Assembly: GCA_035764005.1 (NCBI GenBank)
Contig: DASTZZ010000067.1
Location: 1-46,014 of the forward strand
DNA: 46,014 nucleotides
Direction of reading: 5' to 3'
Source: Terriglobales bacterium
GTDB taxonomy: Bacteria; Acidobacteriota; Terriglobia; Terriglobales; Acidobacteriaceae
Both the position numbers and the translations under genes were made by a program. Positions within the stretch are counted from its first letter, which is position 1. Each line of letters opens with the position of its first letter. The notes under the pieces were generated by a model. The model was not told the origin of the DNA, did not search any database, and worked only from the letters and a program-made list of their open reading frames with translations. Below, one piece after another: positions 16,773 through 24,675 of the stretch.

Positions 16773-18122
16773 ATGCAATCTCTGATTAGCGTTGTTATCG
16801 CATTGGCGGCTATGGCTTTCGTACTGGGAGTCATGATCCTGGTGCACGAATTTGGTCACTATGCCGTCGCCAAGATGTGCGGCGTGCGCGTTGAAGTGTT
16901 CTCTCTCGGCTTTGGTAAGCGTCTGCTTGGATTCCGGCGCGGCGACACCGACTATCGCATCTCGGCTCTACCCTTGGGCGGGTATGTGAAGATGTCGGGC
17001 GAGAATCCGATGGAGGCTCGCACTGGGGATCCGGGCGAATTCATGTCGCATCCGCGGTGGCAGCGATTTCTGATCGCGATTGCCGGGCCGGCGATGAACG
17101 TCGTTCTCGCGCTGGGAATCGTCACCGGCGTGTACATGATTCATTACGAGCACGACTGGTACATCGATCAGCCTTCGCGTGTGGGCTGGGTCGAGGAAAA
17201 CACTCCGGCGGCGAAAGCCGGGCTGAAGCCGGGCGATCTGATCACGGACATTGCCGGACAAAGCAACCCACTTTGGGAAGATACGCGGGCGAAGATCGCG
17301 ATCAATCCTGGACAGCCGATTCCCCTGATCGTGAAACGCGGCGATCAGACCATCAACACGACTCTTACTCCCGACACGTACGGTCCCAGCCGAATTGGCG
17401 AAGCGGGGCTTGAACCTGCGGCGGGAGTGGTCATCGACTCGACGGAGAAAAACATGCCCGCCTACAAAGCCGGCATCCGCGAAGACGATGAGATTCTCGC
17501 CATCAACGGCATTGGCGTGCACTCTCCCGGCGAGCTGACTCATTTCCTCCAGGAAAACAAGAGCAAGCCGGTCGAAGTGACGGCAATGCGCGACGGCAAG
17601 GTGTCCAAGTACGACATTACTCCGGTGCTGGGCTCCGATGGCGAAGGGCACGAGAAGTACCTGGTCGGGATTACGGTTGGCGTTCGTCAGGCGGTGGACA
17701 AGCTTCCCTTCCCGAAGGCGCTGAGCCGCTCGGTTGAGCAGAACAAGAAATACGCGATGCTGCTGATCGAGCTGGTTGAGAAGATGGTGCAGAAGAAGGT
17801 CTCGGTCAAGATGATGAGCGGACCGATCGACATCGCTCGCGTCTCCGGCGAGGCCGCAAGAGAGCCGGGATGGACTCCGTTGCTTCTGCTGATGGCCGGC
17901 ATCAGTCTCAATTTGGGAATCTTCAATCTCTTTCCAATTCCCATTTTGGATGGCGGGGTGATCCTGCTGCTATTCATCGAGGGCATTATTCGACGAGACA
18001 TCAGCATTCAGATCAAAGAGCGCATCTATCAGGCTGCATTTGTCTTCCTGGTGCTGTTCGCCGCGATGGTGATCTTCAACGACATCACCAAGCTGCCGGG
18101 ATTCTCGAATCTGCTCCGGTGA
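16773..18122 (+). CDS. rseP: RIP zinc metalloprotease (site-2 protease)
   Basis: A 449-residue inner-membrane intramembrane protease. The zinc motif HEFGH is at residues 25-29 in the first transmembrane helix. Two PDZ regions follow, recognisable by TPAAKAGLKPGDLITDIAG and MPAYKAGIREDDEILAINGI. The third-helix motif NLFPIPILDGG provides the aspartate ligand, and further hydrophobic helices close the C-terminus. Family members cleave anti-sigma factors or signal-peptide remnants during envelope stress. It ends the uppS-cdsA-dxr-rseP cluster. The start ATG lies 4 bases after dxr, implying translational coupling. Confidence 0.94.
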   Translation: MQSLISVVIALAAMAFVLGVMILVHEFGHYAVAKMCGVRVEVFSLGFGKRLLGFRRGDTDYRISALPLGGYVKMSGENPMEARTGDPGEFMSHPRWQRFLIAIAGPAMNVVLALGIVTGVYMIHYEHDWYIDQPSRVGWVEENTPAAKAGLKPGDLITDIAGQSNPLWEDTRAKIAINPGQPIPLIVKRGDQTINTTLTPDTYGPSRIGEAGLEPAAGVVIDSTEKNMPAYKAGIREDDEILAINGIGVHSPGELTHFLQENKSKPVEVTAMRDGKVSKYDITPVLGSDGEGHEKYLVGITVGVRQAVDKLPFPKALSRSVEQNKKYAMLLIELVEKMVQKKVSVKMMSGPIDIARVSGEAAREPGWTPLLLLMAGISLNLGIFNLFPIPILDGGVILLLFIEGIIRRDISIQIKERIYQAAFVFLVLFAAMVIFNDITKLPGFSNLLR

Positions 18123-18168
18123 AGGTCGGTCCGCTTAGCAGAGGACGACGCGTGCAGAAATTCCCAAT

Positions 18169-18375
18169 TTAGACCGCGAGCCGAACCTGTGCAGTATTGG
18201 CGCGTATCCAGCTTGCGACCGGCGTGCGCAGGGCGAAGTGCATGCGTACATCTTCGGCATCGAGCTCGCGCCAGTGTCCATCTTTGTTACGGAACTGAAC
18301 CTGGCCATCGAGGATTCGGTATTCGTTATAAGTACCCGGAAATTCCAGGCGGAATGAAGGTAAGTAGTGCTCCAT
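18169..18375 (-). CDS. Small hypothetical protein
   Basis: A possible 68-residue protein beginning MEHYLPSFRLEFPGTYNEYR with no signal peptide or membrane helix. An in-frame TTG at 18399 would add 8 residues; neither start has a good ribosome binding site. It lies convergent to rseP. Composition is normal for a real, mixed alpha/beta cytoplasmic protein, and DGQVQFRNKDGHWRELDAED looks like a folded beta-hairpin domain. I do not recognise a named family. Confidence 0.5.
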   Translation of the reverse strand: MEHYLPSFRLEFPGTYNEYRILDGQVQFRNKDGHWRELDAEDVRMHFALRTPVASWIRANTAQVRLAV

Positions 18376-18432
18376 GGCTATTTCAGGGATAGATGCCAAC
18401 TTGTGCCAATCCGGAACTGCTGCCGAAAATTC

Positions 18433-19824
18433 TTATCGAATTTTTCCCACGAAGATGAAGTATGAACCCGGCCAGAGCGGGGCGGGAATCGATCCTCTGG
18501 CTCGCGCCGTAATCACTACGTTGTAGGCGCCTTCCGTAATGAGTGTCTCTAACGGAAGCGCCTGCGCTTGCGGTTCTACTAAAGCCAGGTATTTCAGAAA
18601 ACCGAGCACATCGCGGGTGCCTGAATATCCGGGAGCAGCAAAGCTGATTTCGGTGTCTCCTCCGCCGAAGTGCCAGGCCAGCGAGGCAGTAAGCTTTACT
18701 GCGGCTTCGTACTCTTCGTCACTCACGTCGGCCGGTCCGGGATTGTCGAAGATGATCTTCAGCTTGCGTTCATCCTCGCGGGTGAACTCACGAACCATCA
18801 CGGTGTGCGAGCGAGCTGTGGCCTTCCAGTCGATGTGACGCGCTGCATCTCCGGGAACAAACTCACGGATCCGATATAGATCGTTGCTCCTGCCGGCCAC
18901 GAAGATCTCGAACTCACCGCGAAGCGCCGGCAAAATCGTGAGTGTCTGCTCGCGCGCTTCTACTTCGGGCAGCACCACCAGCTCACGCTCAAAGGGCATG
19001 AGACGCGTCTTGATGATGAACGAGAATGGAAACCGTGTAGCTAAACCCAACGCATTCTGGACGTAGCTGCCACGGCGTGGAAATGTAAGCTCCACGGTTG
19101 CGGACTCGGCATGACGGCTGGGGAGATAAGGAAAGTAGACGGTGCCGCTGAAGATCGACGGCTTGAGTTTTTCTGGCGCGAGTTTTCTGAGCTGGTAGTC
19201 CGGAATTCGGAACCATTGGCGATTGCCGGAACGAAACGGCGGGAACCCAATTTCCGTGCGCTGCCAGCGCCAGCGATGCCGTTTATCGGGAATCTCTGGA
19301 ACTACGCTGATCGAAAATGACGGCAGCCAGCCGTCGTTGCGTACGCTGACTGAACCAAGGAAAGCTTTATTGGCAAACACATGCTCGGGGAGCGTGAGCT
19401 TCAGATTCAGTCGGAACAGAACAAGACTTGAAGCAATACCTGAAACTAAAACCGCAGCCAACATGGCAGCGACCACTATGAACAAAAGATTGTTTCCGGT
19501 ATTCAGGGCAGCGATGCCGATTACCAGAACGGCGACGAGATAGATGATTCCCTCGCGCGTGAGTTCATAGCGAACATTGAAGCGCATATGCTCGGCGGCA
19601 ATGCGGCGCGTGAGGTACGGAATTGTTGCCAGACCAACAACGACCGCGGTGATCAGAGCCAGTGAAGCGGTGATCGCTGTCCCAAGAAGATTACCTTGAT
19701 CGCGAAAGCTGGTAGAGAGCACCGCGAACGCGAAAGAGAACAATAACCCGAGCAGCGCGATGAGAAAGCGCACCCAGGCTTCTGCATCGACTTCGGCGAA
19801 GAACCGGTTGAATCTAGCGGGCAC
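18433..19824 (-). CDS. DUF58 domain-containing membrane protein
   Basis: A 463-residue protein with four hydrophobic N-terminal helices (two pairs: RFLIALLGLLFSFAFAVL and TAVVVGLATIPYL; YLVAVLVIGIAAL and LLFIVVAAMLAAVLV). A beta-rich region follows, then the DUF58 signature REFVPGDAARHIDWKATARS and a von Willebrand-like C-terminal region. DUF58 proteins usually accompany MoxR ATPases; none is adjacent here. I chose GTG 19824, which overlaps the end of the dedA gene by 11 bases and has GAGAG 7 bases upstream. The frame is open further (to 19986), but that would lie wholly inside dedA. It is co-transcribed with dedA. Confidence 0.85.
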   Translation of the reverse strand: MPARFNRFFAEVDAEAWVRFLIALLGLLFSFAFAVLSTSFRDQGNLLGTAITASLALITAVVVGLATIPYLTRRIAAEHMRFNVRYELTREGIIYLVAVLVIGIAALNTGNNLLFIVVAAMLAAVLVSGIASSLVLFRLNLKLTLPEHVFANKAFLGSVSVRNDGWLPSFSISVVPEIPDKRHRWRWQRTEIGFPPFRSGNRQWFRIPDYQLRKLAPEKLKPSIFSGTVYFPYLPSRHAESATVELTFPRRGSYVQNALGLATRFPFSFIIKTRLMPFERELVVLPEVEAREQTLTILPALRGEFEIFVAGRSNDLYRIREFVPGDAARHIDWKATARSHTVMVREFTREDERKLKIIFDNPGPADVSDEEYEAAVKLTASLAWHFGGGDTEISFAAPGYSGTRDVLGFLKYLALVEPQAQALPLETLITEGAYNVVITARARGSIPAPLWPGSYFIFVGKIR

Positions 19825-20422
19825 GCGCCGCTCTCTTTCGCTCGCGACGCCACAGGAAGAGCAACCCGATGATCGCCAGAATCGCGAAGACGAGCTGCAG
19901 ATCGTCAAGCTCGCCCATGAACCACTCCCAGCGGCTGCCAAAGAAGTACCCCAGCGAAGCGACGACTGAAACCCAGAGCACCGCACCCAGAAAATTGAAG
20001 AGCACGAACTTTTTCCATGGCATCTTCAGTACACCGGCTAGGGGACCGGCGAGAATCCTGAGGCCGAAAACAAAGCGGGCGAAGAAGACGGTGAAGCTAC
20101 CGTAGCGCAAAAAAAATCGCTCGCCGCGCGCGAGATGCTCTTCAGAGATACGAAAGATCCGCCGCTGGTGATCAAGCAGCGGACGACCGCCGCGACGTCC
20201 GATCCAATATCCAAGGTTGTCGCCCAAAGTGCAGGCGATCACTCCAACCACAATCACTCCCCAAAGGGTCAGCTTGTGTTCAGAAAAAGCCAGCGCTGCC
20301 GCAAACAGCAACGTCGTCTCGCCGGGTAAAGGGATGCCGGCGTTCTCCAGCAGGAGTACGAACGCGACCGTCCAGTAGCCATACTCAGCAAAATATTTAC
20401 GCAGCAGATCGAGTAGGTGCAT
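19814..20422 (-). CDS. DedA family membrane protein
   Basis: A 202-residue polytopic protein of the DedA/SNARE-associated family, implicated in undecaprenyl-phosphate or phospholipid flipping and membrane homeostasis. Signatures include the re-entrant ENAGIPLPGETTLLFAAAL, GDNLGYWIGRRGG, the RYGSFTVFFARFVFGLRILA segment with its key arginines, and LAGVLKMPWKKF. Its end overlaps the DUF58 start. It lies within 10 kb of uppS, although a functional tie is only suggestive. Confidence 0.9.
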   Translation of the reverse strand: MHLLDLLRKYFAEYGYWTVAFVLLLENAGIPLPGETTLLFAAALAFSEHKLTLWGVIVVGVIACTLGDNLGYWIGRRGGRPLLDHQRRIFRISEEHLARGERFFLRYGSFTVFFARFVFGLRILAGPLAGVLKMPWKKFVLFNFLGAVLWVSVVASLGYFFGSRWEWFMGELDDLQLVFAILAIIGLLFLWRRERKRAARAR

Positions 20423-20458
20423 GCGTCCTGCCGAAGAATAGCAGAGGGGGAAGGAATC

Positions 20459-20602
20459 GGGTCATCGGGTCATCCGGTCATCGGGTCATCGGGTGAAGTG
20501 AACAGCAACGCCGTTTCCCTTCTTGTTCGCTGTGCTGAAAAAGCCGAGGCGATGCATCCTACATTAGCTTTCAGATCACCCGATGACCTGATGACCCGAT
20601 TC
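20459..20602. repeat. GGGTCATC octamer repeats, direct array plus inverted array
   Basis: About 4.5 tandem copies of the octamer GGGTCATC (one with CGGTCATC) lie at 20459-20494, and the complementary array (GATGACCC units, three copies) at 20576-20602. The two can fold together across an 80-base loop. The inverted array includes the last codons of the alpha/beta hydrolase gene, encoding its SSGHRVI tail. Confidence 0.85.
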
Positions 20603-21455
20603 CCAAATACTTCAGCACGATCCGGCTGAACTCTTCCGGGTTCTCCTCATAGGGTAGATGGCCTATTCCGGGCATCACGACCATCTTCGCTCCCAGGGCT
20701 TGCTGAAGTTGATGTCCGGACTCGAGTTCGACTACAGGGTCGTGATCTCCCCAGATGAGCAATGTCGGTATGTTGCGGAGTTCTGAGAGTTTTGGTCGGA
20801 GCGCTTCGACTTCGGTGATGAAGGTCTGCAGACTCGATCGAATGTGACCGGTTATTCCGCGTTCGCGCAGCGGCTGTCTGTAACCAGCGCCGATGCCTAG
20901 TGCAAGGATGCTGCTCTCGCCGCACATGCGTTTAATGGCATATTCCCATATTGGGACCGGAGCAAATGGAGCAAGGCGAATGAATATGCCGCCTGGTCGG
21001 CTGAGATAGAAGTTCACCACGCGGTGGTAGCCGCGAGCAAACGGATTTGCGGGCGAAACCAGAATCAACCGGCGGATGCGGTGTGCAGCCGTCGCGGCAA
21101 GTTCCATCGCGACGGCTCCGCCGTGGGAACTACCTAAGAGATCAGCCGACTCAATACCCTCGCGAGCGAATAGTTGGAGGATTCGAGTTGCTGTCGGTCG
21201 CAATGAAGCGTCGGCCCCGGCCACGCGCAGATCCGGAATAAACAGGCGAAAGTCGCGCGAGAGATCTGGGGAGACCAGTCGGAAAGAAAAGGACGAAGCC
21301 ACAATGCCGTGCAAGAGTACGAGAGGAGCGCCAGTTCCCTGCGCCAGATAACGCAATTTTCCACCGGAGACATCAGCCCAACGCTCCTCCGCTTCAGGAG
21401 ATGCCGTGTCTGATGCATCGCGAGCTGACGACGATTGTGTTCTGTTTGCAGGCAC
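20571..21455 (-). CDS. Alpha/beta-fold hydrolase
   Basis: A 294-residue alpha/beta hydrolase. The catalytic triad is visible: Ser110 in the nucleophile elbow GSSHGG, an aspartate in WGDHDPVVEL and a histidine in GIGHLPYEENPEEF; LVLLHG carries the oxyanion-hole motif. The start is GTG at 21455 with weak upstream signals. A Ser-rich N-terminus of about 25 residues precedes the fold. No transmembrane helix is seen. The substrate is unknown; relatives include esterases, haloperoxidase-like and lipid hydrolases. The C-terminal residues are encoded by a repeat (see 20459-20602), so the tail has probably been extended recently. Confidence 0.85.
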   Translation of the reverse strand: MPANRTQSSSARDASDTASPEAEERWADVSGGKLRYLAQGTGAPLVLLHGIVASSFSFRLVSPDLSRDFRLFIPDLRVAGADASLRPTATRILQLFAREGIESADLLGSSHGGAVAMELAATAAHRIRRLILVSPANPFARGYHRVVNFYLSRPGGIFIRLAPFAPVPIWEYAIKRMCGESSILALGIGAGYRQPLRERGITGHIRSSLQTFITEVEALRPKLSELRNIPTLLIWGDHDPVVELESGHQLQQALGAKMVVMPGIGHLPYEENPEEFSRIVLKYLGIGSSGHRVI

Positions 21456-21509
21456 AACTCAATTTTATTGAAAGAACCAGGTGCAACGGGCTGAGCGAGT
21501 CCAGACGAG

Positions 21510-21543
21510 AATGGGCTCCTGATGCGACGATCAGGAGCCCATT
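21510..21543. terminator. Perfect 14-bp hairpin between the SPFH protein and hydrolase genes
   Basis: AATGGGCTCCTGAT pairs with ATCAGGAGCCCATT over a GCGACG loop. It lies after the minus-strand SPFH gene and before the hydrolase start. No T-run follows on either strand. It is plausibly a terminator or processing site for the SPFH transcript. Confidence 0.5.
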
Positions 21544-21545
21544 CC

Positions 21546-21573
21546 GCTCTACAGATCCTGCTCTACAGATCCT
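21546..21573. repeat. 14-bp tandem duplication
   Basis: GCTCTACAGATCCT occurs twice head to tail, beside the hairpin at 21510-21543. No function is evident. Confidence 0.7.
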
Positions 21574-21613
21574 ATTAATCAATTAACTCCTGAATGCGGA
21601 TCATCGGGTTGCG

Positions 21614-22948
21614 TCATCTGCCGCCCGGATGGCTCGACGGTGCCGGTGGATCGTCTCCCTGCTGTTGGAACACCTGCGGCGCCTTAAGAACGTCGTTCGC
21701 AAAGAAGAACTTCCCGTCAGCCGGCACCATCATCACTTGAATTTTGTCGGAAAGCTTCTCCGCGACAATTTTGTTGATCAGCAGCGGATTCTGCTTCAGG
21801 GCCATCGCCTCGCCCTGCAGGCGCTCCTTATCCGCAGCCGCAACCACGCGAATACGATTCGCTTCGGCCGACGCCAGCAACTGTTGCCGTTCCTGCTCCG
21901 CCTTACTGTCGATGACCTTCGCTTGCGCTTCAGCCTCTGCATTCTGAATCGTCGCCTGCTTGCGTGCTTCGGCTTCGAGCTTGGTCTGCTCGATCTGCTT
22001 TTGCTTCAGCGGCAGCGTGTACTGCATAGCGTCGGACTCTGCTTTCGCCTGCAGTACTCTGACCTGCGCTCCGGCTTCCGCCTGCTTTACTGTCCGAACC
22101 TTCTGAGCCTCAGCCTGATATTGCGCAATCTGTACCTGCTTCTTCTCGATCTCGGTCTGCACTGTGAGCCCTTCGTCTTCCTGCTCTTTCTCGATTAGAC
22201 CTTCGAGTCCGCGCGCATAGTCGGTTGGCAAAACGATGTCACGAAGCATCACTTCTTCGACCGTGATGCCGTCGCGCTTGAGCTTCTGCGCGATCTGCTC
22301 TGCTGCAGCTTTGCGAATCTCTTCCCGCTTGCGTGCAAAGACATCGCGAATCGTGTAGTTGGGCACGATCTCGCGGAAAACCGTCGCCACGACGGGAGGC
22401 ACGACTTCAGTATCTATGTCCGACGGGAGATTGTTGTGGATATAAGCCAGGCGATTGGGATCGAGCTTATAGCGGACTGTAATCGCGAGCCCAATCGTCA
22501 GGCCTTCCGTCGCCGTCACATTTAACGTCTCGTGGCGCTTGGCCTTCTCGCCTTCGAGGCTCTGATCAACGTTGCCGGTCGTGAGCATGTGCGTCCGCGT
22601 GTCATAGATCGCCAGAGTTTCAAAAGGGGATTTGAAGTGGATTCCAGGATAAAGCGTGGTCGGCTCAGTTCCGGAAATCTGGCTGACAAGAATTGCCGCG
22701 TGTCCCGCCGGAACAATGTCGAAGGTAGTGGCCAGCAGCAGGAGCACGAGACCGGCTCCGCTGATGTATCCCGCCAGGCGGACGCGCAGCTTGAGTTCAG
22801 GTTCGCTGAGTTTTTCTGTTCCACTCTCGGCAGCTTCGATTTGCCGACGAGCACGGATGTAGTTGTAAACGTCGAGGCCGAGAACGACAGCCGCTGCTAC
22901 CAGCAGCGCGTCTCCGGCAGTAATGAGCAAGAACTTCAACAGCAACAT
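21614..22948 (-). CDS. SPFH-domain (stomatin/prohibitin-like) membrane protein
   Basis: A 444-residue protein with two N-terminal membrane helices (LLLKFLLITAGDALLVAAAVVL and AGYISGAGLVLLLLATTF). An SPFH/band-7 domain follows (about 78-260; VPAGHAAILVSQISGTEPTTLYPGIHFKSP), then a long charged coiled coil rich in A, E, K and Q (about 260-400), and a QQQ/proline-rich tail. Such proteins form large oligomeric scaffolds in bacterial membranes, often with a protease or NfeD partner; neither is adjacent. AAGGAG upstream of the ATG supports the start. The next gene on the minus strand upstream encodes a tiny membrane protein. Confidence 0.88.
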   Translation of the reverse strand: MLLLKFLLITAGDALLVAAAVVLGLDVYNYIRARRQIEAAESGTEKLSEPELKLRVRLAGYISGAGLVLLLLATTFDIVPAGHAAILVSQISGTEPTTLYPGIHFKSPFETLAIYDTRTHMLTTGNVDQSLEGEKAKRHETLNVTATEGLTIGLAITVRYKLDPNRLAYIHNNLPSDIDTEVVPPVVATVFREIVPNYTIRDVFARKREEIRKAAAEQIAQKLKRDGITVEEVMLRDIVLPTDYARGLEGLIEKEQEDEGLTVQTEIEKKQVQIAQYQAEAQKVRTVKQAEAGAQVRVLQAKAESDAMQYTLPLKQKQIEQTKLEAEARKQATIQNAEAEAQAKVIDSKAEQERQQLLASAEANRIRVVAAADKERLQGEAMALKQNPLLINKIVAEKLSDKIQVMMVPADGKFFFANDVLKAPQVFQQQGDDPPAPSSHPGGR

Positions 22949-22972
22949 TGGGATTCTCCTTCAAAACTCTCA

Positions 22973-23155
22973 ACCGAACCGGCGGCGAGATACCGGGTCC
23001 CCAGCAAACGCCGGCTTGCGATTGCTGCGGTGCTGGTAGCCGGTGGGTCCGAGCTGGCCGCATGGCCAGCTCCGAGTGCCGCGAGACCGCAAGCACTCTG
23101 GAAAAGCGCAGCCGCAGGTGCGCGGCTGCCCCACCGGCTACCGCCGGCGGTTCTG
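22973..23155. repeat. Two-module dispersed repeat upstream of the SPFH gene
   Basis: A decayed copy (ACCGGCGGCG at 22978-22987 and a second partial copy CTGGTAGCCGGTGGGTCC at 23033-23050) faces an inverted copy CCCCACCGGCTACCGCCGGC (23129-23148, on to 23155). The hairpin GAGCTGGCCGCATGGCCAGC (23051 on to 23072) lies between. The modules match those at 11066 and 14254. Confidence 0.8.
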
Positions 23156-23163
23156 TAGCGGCG

Positions 23164-23370
23164 TCACACCCTTTGCAGCCGCGGACGTTGTCCGGCCAGC
23201 AACCTCGTGCTGGCTTGCGGCTGCGCCGCAACCCGCGCTGCCTCGGCGCGTTTCACGCCTGCATCCATCGCGCGGATGGTCCACGTGATTAGCGCCTCTC
23301 CGATAAAAAGTGCGATCAGCACCGATCCGGTAAATACGCCTGCGATTGCCATCATTCCTGTGAGTTCCAT
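23164..23370 (-). CDS. Small single-pass membrane protein
   Basis: A 68-residue protein with one clear hydrophobic segment (MMAIAGVFTGSVLIALFIGEALITW) and a basic, alanine-rich cytoplasmic tail. ATG 23370 is preceded by GGAGG at 8 bases, a good ribosome binding site, which is the main support. The frame is open up to 23409, but that start lacks such a site. It stands between an L,D-transpeptidase and an SPFH protein on the same strand, flanked on both sides by dispersed repeats. No family is recognised. Confidence 0.6.
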   Translation of the reverse strand: MELTGMMAIAGVFTGSVLIALFIGEALITWTIRAMDAGVKRAEAARVAAQPQASTRLLAGQRPRLQRV

Positions 23371-23422
23371 TGCCTTGTCCTCCGATCCGCTGAAGTCGCC
23401 ATCCATCACCTAGGTACTGCTC

Positions 23423-23446
23423 CCGCCGCTACCGCAGCGGGTTCTG
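23423..23446 (-). repeat. Solo diverged copy of the GGCGGTAGC repeat
   Basis: CCGCCGCTACCGCAGCGGGT followed by TCTG is an inverted, diverged copy of the module found at 11066, 14254 and 23129. It abuts the stop codon of the L,D-transpeptidase gene. Confidence 0.65.
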
Positions 23447-24103
23447 TTACTGCTGTGCCGGCTCTCCGCTCATTGCCGCTATGGTTGAACTTGCGTTGCT
23501 CTCAACGGCGCTTGTCGCCGAAGCAGTCACGACATTTTCTGTCGTCATCTCGGTTGGCGCCGAGCCGAAGATCGATTCCGTTTCGGGATCAGCCGCCGCG
23601 CGAATCTCGACCTGATCGCCCACCTGTACATCTGCAAAGAGCTCTTCGAGATCTTTGCGGTGCATGCGAATGCATCCGTGCGAAGCTGCTTTACCGATCG
23701 AGTTCTCGACGTTAGTTCCGTGAATTCCATATCCCTTCGTGCTCAGACCAATCCAGCGCGTCCCCAGCGGATTGTTCGCGCCCGCGGGAATCACCTTGCC
23801 GGGGTGGTAGTAAGTTGGGGACACCAGGCGGTTTTTCACTTCAAAGGTTCCGAATGGGCTGGGGCTGTTCGCCGCCCCTACTGCTACGGGATAAACTTTT
23901 TTCACCTGTCCGTTTTCAATCAGAGCCAGCTTGCGATGAGGAATGCTGACCACGATGCGGCGTCGATGCTCCGGGCGCACCGGGGACGCCGATACGCTTT
24001 GAGCAGCTGCGTGTCGTCCGGCCATCGCAGCAAGAACAAAGGTGACCAAAACTCGTGCTATTGGCCTTTCTGCCGCGTGAAGTCGTTTTCTCTGTGCCTG
24101 CAC
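23447..24103 (-). CDS. L,D-transpeptidase (YkuD domain), exported
   Basis: A 218-residue periplasmic peptidoglycan cross-linking or lipoprotein-attaching enzyme. A basic N-terminus and hydrophobic stretch (VLVTFVLAAMAGRHAAAQ) form a signal peptide. The YkuD domain spans about 50-170 with His128 in GYGIHGT and the catalytic Cys144 in ASHGCIRM. The C-terminal 45 residues are low-complexity Ser/Ala/Thr. GTG at 24103 is supported by AAGGAG 7 bases upstream. Its acceptor substrate is not evident. Confidence 0.92.
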   Translation of the reverse strand: MQAQRKRLHAAERPIARVLVTFVLAAMAGRHAAAQSVSASPVRPEHRRRIVVSIPHRKLALIENGQVKKVYPVAVGAANSPSPFGTFEVKNRLVSPTYYHPGKVIPAGANNPLGTRWIGLSTKGYGIHGTNVENSIGKAASHGCIRMHRKDLEELFADVQVGDQVEIRAAADPETESIFGSAPTEMTTENVVTASATSAVESNASSTIAAMSGEPAQQ

Positions 24104-24336
24104 CGTTTTTCTCCTTGCTTTACACTGGAAGAAGTTGCAGGTCAGCGGCCGCGAGACCCGGCCTTAATAATCAACGACTTAGAGCGTTCGAAGGCTTGAG
24201 TCGTGGAGCAATGGGGACACTAGGCGTGTCTGTCAAGACACAGAGGCGGCTTGCAGAAGCACGTTACGAACCCAGTAGCCAACGACAACGCACGTTGCGC
24301 GATACGGTAGTAGGAAGCTAATCCTTGGAGGTGGTC

Positions 24337-24534
24337 ATGCCAGTCAGTCAGACTTTTAAGAAACGGGAACGAGAGCGCGCGCGCCGCGAACGTCAGGCGG
24401 AAAAAGCCAGAAAGAAGGCGGAGCGCAAGCTTGAACCGAAGCCCTCTACCGACGGCATAACGACAGGATCGAGTGCTGCCGAACTATTCGATGAGAACGG
24501 TGAACCCCGCCAACTGGATTTCCACGATTTCTAA
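24337..24534 (+). CDS. Small highly basic protein of unknown function
   Basis: A 65-residue protein starting MPVSQTFKKRERERARRERQ, whose first half is a charged Arg/Lys/Glu helix and whose second half is acidic (AAELFDENGEPRQLDFHDF). GGAGG just upstream of ATG 24337 gives strong support for translation; an in-frame TTG at 24325 is less likely. It has no signal peptide or known domain. The charge pattern suggests nucleic-acid or ribosome contact, but this is only inference. Confidence 0.6.
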   Translation: MPVSQTFKKRERERARRERQAEKARKKAERKLEPKPSTDGITTGSSAAELFDENGEPRQLDFHDF

Positions 24535-24619
24535 CCTACTTACGCTCGGCAACGAAGTTAGCAGCGAAAGTTAGGTCTCTCTCCGTTGCGCATAGGAGAG
24601 GCCAAACGAAAATGATCCA

Positions 24620-24647
24620 GTCCAGACGCGGCATACCGCGTCTGGAC
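24620..24647 (-). terminator. Hairpin terminator for the SpoIIE-type phosphatase gene
   Basis: GTCCAGACGCGG and CCGCGTCTGGAC form a perfect 12-bp stem with a CATA loop between two convergent genes. On the minus strand a T-containing run (CATTTTCGTTT) follows a few bases later, so it most likely serves the minus-strand gene and possibly both. Confidence 0.6.
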
Positions 24648-24675
24648 CGACCAGGCAGAGCGGCATATTTCTGAT

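Noticed and set aside
24226-24241. GTGTCT-GTCA-AGACAC hairpin before the small basic protein
   Set aside because: A 6-bp stem alone is too weak to call an operator or terminator.
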